DNA of 64,000 nucleotides. Source: Panorpa germanica (lineage: Eukaryota; Arthropoda; Insecta; Mecoptera; Panorpidae). A model generated the notes under the pieces. It had not been told where the DNA came from. It was given only the letters and a program-made list of their open reading frames with translations, and made no database searches. Shown piece after piece: positions 27,265-37,005 of this stretch. Location of the stretch: NCBI GenBank assembly GCA_963678705.1, contig OY783212.1, positions 11,098,001-11,162,000 of the forward strand. Reading direction: 5' to 3'. Position 1 is the first letter of the stretch, and every line of letters starts with the position of its first letter. Made by a program: the position numbers and the translations under genes.

Positions 27265-28791
27265 ATGTACCCAGTAGTTTAACATGATGTTATATTAAAT
27301 TTAAGTAAATGAATATGTTGAGCTCACAAAAAAGTTTACGACACATTGGAAGAGTGATAAAAAAACGTTTAAATTAGACATAAACTAAGTTAATTCGTTG
27401 CAATAAAATAAAAACGTATGTTGAATGTTATATACTCGTATATAATGCAATTCTAACCTCAAATAAAATGTTTTTTCAGTACAACATAATATTAGCATTT
27501 GTTAAAGGTTAAAGTACTTACTGACGAATCAAAATACTGTTCGTACATTAAGTAACCATTAAAATGTTGAACAAAACATTTTCCAATTCGAATTCGTTTA
27601 CATTAGTTAATGTGTGTAGCTTTATAATTACGTATATATGTATACACATGTGAAGTCAGGTTGATTACAGAACAGAGATGCCAACAACGAAGCGTTAAAA
27701 TAACAAAAATAAAATGAAAATAACGTTTGTATCGTGTACAGTTAGTACAGATGAGCAAGCGAGCATTGTACGAGTGTTGTGGTCATGATAGTTGTTCCAG
27801 AGCTACCATTCAGGTACTTGCACTAAACAGTAGCTACTAAACTGAATGAAGATATACGGATTGCATGGTAAACAAGAAATTAGCAGCAGTTGCTGAAATA
27901 ATCCGAACAATTGTATACAATAATGTTGTTCGTTTTGTTCTCTCACTAACTAGCTGATATGCTTTTCGTTAAGTACTTTTCACTCCAGCTAAGAGCAGCA
28001 GAGGGTTATAATGTAATGTTATTTGCAATAATTTATACAATTCAACAAAAACAATACCTGTAATATTCTGAGAAAATTTAAACATGTCAATTGCTATGGA
28101 GCACTGATTCTTAGCCGATGTCACGCGGAATATTAGGGATTTTGCTACCTTTTTATACCTATAATTTACAATTTTTTAATGTTATGTTGATCTATATTTT
28201 TCTTATTACTTGTATGGCTACAGAGACGGTTATGCTATTTCTTCTAAATGGTTTAAGCACCGAATGCAGCAAAAGAAAAGCAATAAATTGTAACTGCTAT
28301 AACGGTCCTAGATAGAAAATGTAATGCAATGTAACATTTTATTTAGCTTATAGTAAATTAACAGGTGTAAAACTTGTACCATTTTTATATGAAAAGTAAA
28401 AAACGAACCTTGTAATTAGCTTATTGTAAGATAGCAAAAGTAAAACTTGTACTGCAAGATAATGGGAAGGGAAATATACTGCAAAATATTAGTAAGCGAT
28501 GTTGTCAAGCTAAACAATGTAATTTCAAACGTCAACCTGTACGAGTATACGTATACGGAATATATTCTACGCGAAGAATACATAAACTACGTTTTTACGA
28601 AGAAAATACTTAATTTTATTAGAAAGGGTCAATAGAAAATATCTACAACAAATTGAGGATCATAGCAAGTTCTACAGCACAATAACAACAAATTTATTCT
28701 TTGGTTTAAATTCTGTTTAGTGGTTTTAATATTATATTCGACAAAACTGCACAGTTATATCTACAGTTTCATCACATACACACTCCGGTTT

Positions 28792-28803
28792 ACCTGTACA
28801 GGT
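28792..28803. promoter_or_regulatory. Palindromic ACCTGTACAGGT site
   Basis: A perfect 12-base palindrome joining a CAGGTA-type half-site on one strand to CAGGTG on the other, followed by GATCAGGTCAG. It could bind zinc-finger E-box factors or Zelda-like CAGGTA readers, but this is inference. Confidence 0.25.
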
Positions 28804-30032
28804 GATCAGGTCAGTTACACCAGAGTATGAACACTATATTAACTTTACGGTTCTATGCATCTTTTAAATGAGTAATTATAATTAAAAGAATGTCTTTTCA
28901 AACAGTTCAAGTGTTTCTATGAGTCTCTGTGCTGCTGCCACATTTAAACATATCGAATCCCATTTTTGGTGTAATTTTAAAATATTTTATTTAAGGTTAT
29001 GTATTGTATAATATAAAAACCAGTCTGCGGCAGCTTTAAAGCTATATTCACACAGTTTGTGCCGCATAAATTCTGTTTCTGAACAACTTAATTAATTAAA
29101 TGAAAGTAATATTGAGATAGAAATTGAAAACTGCACATGTAGAATGTAGTTTTCAAACACAACATTCAATTTGTGATCTCGCATAACTAGCGCCACGTAT
29201 AGGGAATTGTTCAAACTACAGCATGGTCTAACAGGAGGAAAGGAGTTAGTGGTATTCGATGTTGGACGCTGTTCGGGAGAGACAAGGATAATCAGGAAAC
29301 TAGCAGGGTAGAGGGGAACAGAGAGGCTGGCTTTAGTGGACTGTGGATATCGCGTTAGGACGGTGGCCGTAATTGCCAATTGTAGTGTGCCTTTGTTAAT
29401 GAAAACGTCATGACAATGCTTTTTAAGTCAGATCCAACTACGAGCAGTATTATAGAACAAACGACTTTAAAATAATTGAAACACAATTGAATGTTCTTTA
29501 TTATATAAATAGATTTAATTAATACTAAACTGATTAAATTGTTGTATTTGATTGGTGTAATACATTATTAAATTACAGTATAAGGTATGGTCTTTGAAAA
29601 TGTAGTACCTTGTATAATACGGTATTTGTACAGTGTAGTTTCGACATAACGCGGCTTGTAAGTAAATTAAAGATTTAAACTATCTAAACAGTACGATATT
29701 TTAAATTATATATTCATTTTCAGGTTTGACAAATAACAATACAATTGCATTGCTTTGAGATTGTATAATGTTTATTTGAAATACATAATACTGTTTATAT
29801 GTAAAACTATGTACCTATGCTGTGCATATATGTATATGTATTCCAGCAAACAAGGCATTGTAAATTAAAATACTTTGTCAATGTCGTATTTGCGTAGCTT
29901 TCAATTTATTCGGAGCTACACATTGTAAATACTAATACAGTAAATACGCGATCATTAAATAACACTACTGAGAGAATATTAGGGAATGAACTGATTCGGC
30001 TTCCATTCAAATGTACAACATTTATATACAAG

Positions 30033-30518
30033 TACGAGGTGTGTTCAAAAAAGGTTAAAACACCGCGCTAATTATTTTACAAAAAATCTATTTTTTCTAC
30101 AAGTTGGTAGCAAATTTAAACAAGATCTGTCAACCAGTTTCTTTATAGCAGCTTGTGGTAAAACTGATATCAGACGATTCACTTTTTGTTCATTTATACC
30201 TTTCATTCGAAATGAACCATCTAAACACAAAATGAATAGAAGGTGTTGCATGAATTCATTAGTGAACCGATAGAGCGGTGTTACGTAAGATTGCGAATGA
30301 ACAAAAAAAGAAACGTCAAAATGAACGTTCACTCCGGCTTCGGTAGTGTACCGAAAATTAATACGTACAACATCGCTTGACGACAAAGTAGAGTATGATA
30401 TCAGCTTAATCAATAATATTCTAAAACATGCTTCTAAAATTTCAGGTCGGTAAAAGACGTAATTTTGAAAGTACTGCTCATAGAAGTGATTTGCTTTACG
30501 CATACTTAAGATTTGCAT
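30033..30518 (-). mobile_element. Decayed mariner-like element, 3' end only
   Basis: A TA at 30033-30034 is followed by CGAGGTGTGTTCAAAAAAGG, a terminal repeat typical of mariner elements. Reading inward on the minus strand, the expected transposase C-terminus lies just inside: a frame with AAIKKLVDR, then, after a frameshift, VEKIDFL and stop. This resembles the IKKLV-R...GDYVEK tail of mariner transposases. A 148-codon frame (30518-30072) spans it but is not in one coding phase with the tail. The opposite terminal repeat and N-terminal half were not found before the Rbp6 exon about 1 kb away. Confidence 0.6.
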
Positions 30519-31522
30519 ACTTTAAGACTTCTTGAAAACCACATTTTTGCCATTGTGGGAAATATAAAATAAAAACTATTCAACCTAATAAAAAAAATTT
30601 ATAAAATATTCTTTTTGTATAAATTTTCTATTTCTATTATGTGGTTTTGTGTTTTTTTCTAATATTCGTAAATATATATGACAATCACATATGAGAAATT
30701 AAGTTTTACGGGCAAAATTTTAAGAATGCGTTTTTTGGGAAAGTTACTGATCCGGCGACGAAGCTTAAGGTAAACGTACTTATGAACACCAGTTCTCTAC
30801 TGTTCTCTTTACTCAAAAAAATTATTAGTACCTATTGTTAAAATACCTAGTAAAATACATTGATAGATTTATAAAGACCACCCTAATTATTTAAAAAAAA
30901 AACACTTTACTAATATTTTTCAGCGTCTTACACACACAGTCAAACTTCTTGAAACAAATTGATGGCCAAATACTTCTTAAAACAATGATGTAATTCTCTC
31001 GCTCTCAAAAAACGCTCTGGCAAACTTAATTCAATGCATTAGCAACACATATCTAGGTGACATGACATTTAGCAAGTAAATTACTTAGCAGCTCTTCGTT
31101 AGAATCAATCACGTCACGTTAATCGTCATGTTCAATCTGCAATATCCAACCAAAGCAAACCGCTGACACATAAATTCAAAACTCTAAGAAACGGTACAGT
31201 GAATCCATATTATTTTAAAACATAAAATCTAATGTGACAAGGAAGATTACAAAGATATTAAAATAGACGGGATTAAGAAGTATGGCGTTAAAAGGTCGTC
31301 ATAAGTCATAAAGTCAGGATCTATTAATGTCATTTAAAATACACAAGCAACTAAATTTAAATTATTATCTAATATATAAAATACTTAAAACCAAAGTAAC
31401 ATATTTAGTAGTGTTGAGATTTATTTTGTGAAATATTACTTGAAGTGTACTACAAGTATAAGTTGATGTGTTTTGTATTCGTAAGTAATCAATGTGTTAC
31501 TGTGGTTTTAAGTAAGATGGAT

Positions 31523-31541
31523 AGTCAAGATCTTGACTCAC
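31523..31541 (-). other. Rbp6: 5' splice site of the Rbp6 exon overlapping a perfect 16-base palindrome
   Basis: The exon ends CGGTCGAG and the intron begins GTGAGTCAAG, a near-consensus donor. Positions 31523-31538 form a perfect palindrome (AGTCAAGATCTTGACT). In the pre-mRNA it could fold into a 6-base-pair stem with a GAUC loop, pairing intron positions +4 to +6 of the donor. Donor identity is seen directly; an effect of the hairpin on splicing is inference. Confidence 0.85.
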
Positions 31542-31623
31542 CTCGACCGTCGTGTTGTGGGGTCCTTCATTACCATGACTTCAGTGATTTCTCCGTATTT
31601 ACTGAAGTATTCTCGGAGGCTTT
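31542..31623 (-). CDS. Rbp6: Internal coding exon of Musashi-family RNA-binding protein Rbp6 (middle of RRM1)
   Basis: Read on the minus strand, this 82-base exon encodes 26 whole codons plus a split codon at each end. The peptide begins [12 protein letters not shown] and ends [11 protein letters not shown], and a final split Arg codon (AG|G) leads into the next exon. This is the central part of the first RRM of Musashi/Rbp6 proteins: helix alpha-1 (LREYF), beta-2 (ITEVMVMKD) and the loop before RNP-1. The family continues RSRGFGFVTF, so the intron cuts RNP-1 after its first Arg. The first two bases (AA) complete a codon whose first base lies in the previous exon (probably Glu, from known family sequences). 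Family knowledge: these proteins bind UAG-type motifs in mRNA and control translation. The PTTRRSR and MVMKD residues favour Rbp6 over fly musashi (msi), which reads differently here from memory. Flanking splice sites are excellent. The preceding exon (GGLSWQTSP region) and following exon (GFGFVTF region) were searched for by eye and not found in the window. Confidence 0.92.
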
Positions 31624-31654
31624 CTGTGAATAGAAACAAACAAAAATGTATTAG
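31624..31654 (-). other. Rbp6: 3' splice site, pyrimidine tract and branch point of the Rbp6 exon
   Basis: On the minus strand the bases before the exon read CTAATACA, then a T-rich tract (TTTTTGTTTGTTTCT), then ATTCACAG followed by exon sequence AAAGCC. CTAAT matches the insect branch-point consensus. Its likely branch adenine is near 31651, about 28 bases before the exon, a usual distance. This strongly supports the exon start at 31623. Confidence 0.88.
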
Positions 31655-33191
31655 ATTTTGTTTTATAACAGGACGTTAGAATACGAGCTCTCGTATTACA
31701 CAGTATTCATACTATGTTATTTTTTTATTTTATTTTAACATTAGGTATATTTTATCATAGAGTTCACTCCGTCTCTAAGCAACGACTGTTTTGTGTAGAT
31801 GATTTGAATTCAATAAAATAATTCATAATGTAATTTCAAATCTTAATTCCATTTCTTGATTTGTTCAATTTTTAATGGTTATTGAAGTAGTTTTTTATGC
31901 TGATTCAAAATCTGTTATTTATTTTAAATAGATCTCTTCTTGTTTTTCGAGATATCAGTATGTTAACGCGCAAATAATAATTTTTAAACATGGTCTTTCA
32001 GTTTTGGAAACAGCGTAATCTGGAAAATATACGTGTATTATTAGTTTAGTGTAAAATTTTAAAGGTTATAGCCTTGTTAATTTTAATAAAAATGAACTTT
32101 TTTATTGATTCTCGACGTAGTTTTTTACAAAATCTCAATTTTCTAGTTTTGCGGATTAACAGCTATACAACAAAAAGTGCACATTTCTTTCCAAAATTAC
32201 AGGTTCCACGAAATTCAGAGAACATCCGAGAACGCCAAAAGCATTAGAATATTTTCTCTACGAAAGAGGAAATTTTCGATAACTTCTCTGAAGCCACAAT
32301 ACAAAATTTAGTACCAAACATATAAACGTACATTATAATAACAGATTAACAAGTCATACATATTTCACTTGCACCAACATCTAGTCTACTCTTAATCCGC
32401 GTTATACTAAGAGCCAAGTGTACTTTGTGTATAGATGGTGAATGTGGGAATCTAGTGTTAAGTAAGTGGGAAGAAATCACTGAGGTGTAACACTTTCAGC
32501 TTGAAGTACCATCTTTACATTCTAGGATGACCAGTGAGCTCATCTGTTGACCATTGAAGCACGGTCGATCGAAACGAGATACAATGTGTTGAATAATTGA
32601 TTGAATCATTGACCAGGAATTTCAGGCTGATACTCTTAACTAATTAGGAGCTTTCAGAACATATTTACAGACTATATTTAACCTTTAACCTTTAGAGCAT
32701 CGATTCAATGGTTCTATTACAATTCGCTTTAATAGGTGACTGGAAAGAATAGAATTAAGGACTAAGATCTAAAGCAGGTGTTCATATTAAAATATCGTAG
32801 AATATTGTGTTCTTTCTTACGTTTTCTAAGGTTACTAAACGTTTTTATGAAAGATTATATAGTGTTACATATTGTATTAATATATGACAGTCTACAATGT
32901 ATGTTAAATTTCAGTAAATAACAAAACGTAACGTTAGGTAAAATTTGTTTTGTGTTAAGAGGAATATTCGATGACAAAAGATATAAGCGAAATATATAAA
33001 GAAAAAGTAATGGAAATATACTACTTATTTTTCATACAATTTGACAAACAAAAAAATGAATTTTTAGACAACTTTTTATTCTTCATCGAGCTGTCTATAT
33101 TCCTGCCAATTTAATCTACAGGATAACAAAGTAAAAATCAACAACTGCATGTATGCACCGCACCATCTACTAGAGACGCCATTATGTCTAT

Positions 33192-33428
33192 TCAAGAAAG
33201 CATATTCGTGCTCATAAGCATTTTATAACAAACCGCGGTGACATTTCCGCGATATAGATTGAGAAAAACATGCTTTTCCGATCTAATCTGACTATCTAAT
33301 AGTTCAATACAATGTGCCTTGGGACGTGCACGTGAATCAATGATGATCTCGACGATGCACCACTGAAATGTCTCTGTGGCAAACGCAGCGTGAACCAGAG
33401 ACAGTATAAGCATCAACATCAGCAGCAT
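33192..33428 (-). CDS. Candidate small secreted protein or first coding exon, unrecognised
   Basis: A 78-residue open frame starts MLLMLMLILSLVHAAFA: a short N-region, a Leu/Met-rich hydrophobic core and an A-x-A type cleavage site before TETFQW, the textbook layout of a signal peptide. The rest (for example FQWCIVEIIIDSRARPKAHC) is mixed and polar with several cysteines. Codons are much less AT-biased than the surroundings (GTC, GAG, ATC, CTG, GCG, CGC), which is unusual here. Upstream on the minus strand, ACTTTTATCAG just before the ATG could be a 3' splice site, and a weak donor (GTTTGT) lies late in the frame. It is about 1.6 kb upstream of the Rbp6 exon on the same strand. The frame phases do not obviously join the Rbp6 exon (which needs a codon split after base 1), so it would be a nested gene rather than an Rbp6 start. 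I do not recognise a family, and it may be chance. Confidence 0.25.
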   Translation of the reverse strand: MLLMLMLILSLVHAAFATETFQWCIVEIIIDSRARPKAHCIELLDSQIRSEKHVFLNLYRGNVTAVCYKMLMSTNMLS

Positions 33429-35688
33429 CAGTAGGAGGCTAGCTGATAAAAGTACACACAGAGAATGGCAAGTCGAATAAGCATGTTTCGGTAAGCAGTT
33501 TTTGTGTCAGTCTCAACTCGATGCAGTATTCAGATGCACTCAAAGATAAAGTTTACTTCTATTGTAACAAAATGGATTTCATAGATAACAAAAAGTTGTA
33601 ATGTAATATTGGATGGGAACACGTGACCAAGACCAATGTAAGTATACCATTACGTTTGCTATAAACTTAGATAATACTGAATGTCTTATATGCTCGTACT
33701 TTATTATTATAGAGTGCTCTGTAGATAAATAAAAATATTATTTACTCTGGTTTAGCTAACTTTTAATAGATAAAAGTATTTATATTATAAAATGCAGTTC
33801 CGTTTTATTATATGCATTTCATAACCTAGAAAATAAATGTTGCAGAATTAATACCTTTTACTAAAACTTTTAAAAACCTTGATCTTTTAGGAAAATATTA
33901 GAACTTTCGTAAACATGAAAGTACAGTTTAAGGAATATTGAGCCGCTCTTAAATATAAAGTAATTAGACTAAAACTGTTAAAGGGTTATACTTAAATTAC
34001 GTCATACAAATTTAATAACATTTTACAGCAGTGAAAAAAATGATCATACAGTTTACGCATAATAAAAGAGTGGGGCTTTGATTATTAGATTTCGTTATTT
34101 AGATCCACCACTCTATTTAGCATACACAAACGCATTGAGTAAGTCCACACTGTAATTCCAAGACAAGTTATAGAAAAACAAACAAATAACTAAAACAAGT
34201 TATGAAAATAAAGCAAAAACACAAGTACGTATTATACTTGTACTTCTCATAAATGATGAATGAAATAATCTATTTCTGACTACTTTAGAAGTTCTGTTGC
34301 AAATCTGTAGCTGTAGCAAGACAGGACGGTTTACTTCTTCGTTATGGATTAGCTATTTCTACAAATAGTCATATGCCATAGCAATAGTAATCAGTTCAAA
34401 GTGTTGTATTAAAAACTTCGTTGTATTTTTAATAACAGAATAGTTATTTAGAAATAAATTCTTAATAAAATAAATTTGTCATTAGGTTGATAGCTTGTAA
34501 ATTATCGTAGTTAATAAAAAAAAGTAGTTATATAAATAACAGCAGGGCAACAAGTCCTTATTCTATAGTATTTATATATTTATAGACAATTCGAAAAAAA
34601 CATCTTCAGACTAAGAACAGGACATACTAGATTGACGCATCAACATTTAATCAGTAAAACAACAGCTCCATAGTACAGCAACTATCAGAGACAAATAACA
34701 GTCCATCATCTACTAATAACCTGCCCACAATATCAAACTCAACGAACAAAACACAACATCAGTGGTGAATGAACGGACATACTTTCAAACAATACAGAAA
34801 AAAATCAAAAAGTGCTGGAATTCCTTAATGATATACCAAATTTAATTAAAATATATTAACTTTAAGCGAATATGATCATGTTGTTCGAGTCACCTCAAAT
34901 TCTAAAATAAAAAAATTAAAAAAACTTCTTATTTGAGAACAATTTACTTGGCATTTGTTTGTATTTCAAAAACATTAAACTGTGGAAATTACAAAATGGA
35001 AAACACATTAGATTATTAGCTTGCTTAGATTATTTTTTAAATACTTTACTACTAAATAAATAGCATTTATTACTTCGTTAAAAAGTTATTTTAATCATAA
35101 ATAGGAAAGGATCTTCTTGCCCATCCTGTACTGTAAACTTTTATATATACTTATTATAAAAATATTAATACGAGCATAAAGTTCTTTTATAATAAATTCC
35201 AATAAGACAATCCAACTTTTTATTTCTTGGTTTGATTTATATTTTAGAAGGCCTAGAGCCATTGAATTGTTCAATTGGTTTAGTAGTGTTGTTTACAAAA
35301 AGAGCAAACTCAGCTAAATAACTGAAATCCAAACTTATATCAAAAGTTATAAAAACTTTACAATATTTATTTAAAAATTATATTGAGTAGAATACATACA
35401 CACGTATATACGTAAGTCGGATATCAAACAAATAAAATTATAGTATGAATCAGCAGACAGACAGACAGAGGAGAAATACATCCAGTACTGACTGACAATA
35501 CATACACCAAAACTTGAGCGAACGAAACGATAGAACGATAGAAAGGCAAATGTATGGCCCCGGGAATTAAACTCAAATAAAGTTTTAATTCACTTTAGAG
35601 AACTTGATATCCATCTCTCACCCCTTTCTCTTCTCATCTTTACCAATCTATCTCTTTCTTACTTGTTGTAATAAAATTTACTATATAG

Positions 35689-35895
35689 AGACTATGTCCT
35701 TTAGACAATTTATCCCTGAAAACTACTAACACCCCTACTCACACTCCCCTTCTCTTAGCTACGACTATCATGCAGTTAACTGAAGACGACGGTTTTCTAG
35801 GATTTAAACGTCGACTCGCTTATATTCTTCCAGATGCATTGAAACTCACTTTGTTAAGTGCTTTAGATCCATGCGATCCATCCCATGCTTCATAA
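35689..35895 (+). CDS. Candidate short exon or micro-ORF, unrecognised
   Basis: The + strand frame is open from 35689 to a TAA at 35893-35895. Its first ATG is at 35770, giving 41 residues starting MQLTEDDGFLGFKRRLAY and ending PSHAS. The ATG has an A at -3. Twelve bases upstream, a pyrimidine-rich tract ends TTCTCTTAG (35758), a good 3' splice site. The codons are mixed rather than AT-saturated. It lies antisense to Rbp6. No family is recognised, and the stop just after the GC-richer patch could equally be chance. Confidence 0.2.
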   Translation, partial: RLCPLDNLSLKTTNTPTHTPLLLATTIMQLTEDDGFLGFKRRLAYILPDALKLTLLSALDPCDPSHAS

Positions 35896-36696
35896 AATAA
35901 TATGTCTTTAACCTGCAAAACTTAAGTGCTTTTAATTTGGTTTCAAATCATGTTACTTCAAAATAGTAAATAGTTTCTTCGTTTATTTTTCATAGTTCAA
36001 TTTCTGTAATAGCATACATCTTATTTCTGTTATTAATTTATCCGCTAAACACAGTTACATATATTTAACATAAATAAGTTTACCTCTTACATACATTTTT
36101 ATGTTAATATAAAGTCAGATTACTTAAATTTTTTTTATTAATTTCATTTAAAATGTATGATTTCTAAATGAAATGAAACTTTTTATGTAGGATCCCATCT
36201 GTAGCGTGATACTGAAAGGGCCAATATATTTTCTTTCACTGCAAAATATTAAATTTTTCAAAACACATTTCTGATATGTTACAACCGGTAAAATAAATCT
36301 ATATCCTTGTCCCACTTCTGATATATAACGTATGAACTATACATATACTAATACGAGTATATAATAAAATGTGTTCCAAATTAACATCAAAACTCATGTT
36401 TTCATAATAATTATTAATTTTATTATCATTTGACGCCTTTTAAATTGACATTCGTCATACAACGGGTTATATTATTAACAAGTAAATGAATTTATATAAT
36501 AAAAACATTTGCAATTCAACAAAGAGAACATGGCGTCGAATATAATGGTTATTAAAACCATGTGTTTAACAATATATAACAAATTACTAAAACAATATCT
36601 GGCACTTGAATAACCATGCTTTGCTAATTTAATTTTAATATGTGATTTTGTACAGACATGTTACTCATAAGTTTTAAATTCGATACGACATATATA

Positions 36697-36945
36697 GCAC
36701 ATGGGCTGAAAAGTCCCGGGCCTAACACATAGATGGCGCTAGTTCTATATATAGTCACCTTTTTCTCAGTTAATACTAACCTTCAAAAGACAGCTGTTAA
36801 AATTTTATGATATTCTATTCAGTAGTTTGTGAGTTATTGTGCTAAGAGTGACGCTACTTTTGTTATTTTCAAAACAATGGATCAAAAACAATTTCGTGTT
36901 TTAATTTTACACTGCTTCTTGATGGGAAAAAATAACTTCTCATGA
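36697..36945 (+). mobile_element. Truncated mariner element, 5' end with transposase start
   Basis: After a TA-rich site, the sequence from about 36699 reads CATGGGCTGAAAAGTCCCGG and continues with CACATAGATGGCGCTAG, a mariner 5' terminal region. An ATG at 36877 begins MDQKQFRVLILHCFLMGKN, the conserved transposase N-terminus of one mariner subfamily. The match ends there: the frame stops at 36943-36945 and unrelated sequence follows. No matching 3' terminal repeat was seen, so the body was deleted. Confidence 0.85.
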
Positions 36946-36962
36946 TCAGTCGAGCTACTGAC

Positions 36963-37005
36963 CTGACAATAAACAGAGACAGATGATTATTGTCAGGCCA
37001 GCAGT
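36963..37005. other. Stem-loop beside the truncated mariner
   Basis: CCTGACAATAA and its exact complement TTATTGTCAGG are separated by 14 bases, with partial pairing continuing outside (CTGA/CCAG). It lies less than 30 bases after the point where mariner homology ends, so it may be part of whatever replaced the mariner body. Confidence 0.55.

Larger units (their letters stand above)
26763..30032. other. Intronic AT-rich sequence
   Basis: Holds the CCCAA tract (27228-27264) and the ACCTGTACAGGT site. A GC-richer patch at 29160-29370 gives a 95-codon minus-strand frame with no recognisable domain. Confidence 0.55.
1..31541 (-). other. Rbp6: Long intron downstream of the Rbp6 exon (partial)
   Basis: Everything before 31542 lies after the exon in the minus-strand gene. 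No exon continuing RRM1 (GFGFVTF, KKVDPKVAFPRR) could be found in the minus-strand reading, so this is interpreted as one intron running off the left edge. Very long introns are known for Rbp6 in Drosophila. The stretch is mostly AT-rich sequence with scattered transposon relics listed separately. A short undetected exon cannot be excluded. Confidence 0.7.

Noticed and set aside
30072..30518. 148-codon minus-strand frame, the longest in the window, as an intact gene
   Set aside because: It overlaps a decayed mariner whose true C-terminal phase (VEKIDFL) needs a frameshift, so the frame is not a functional protein.
31445..31633. 62-codon + strand open frame starting MYYKYKL
   Set aside because: It is the antisense shadow of the Rbp6 exon on the minus strand, which has family homology and splice sites.
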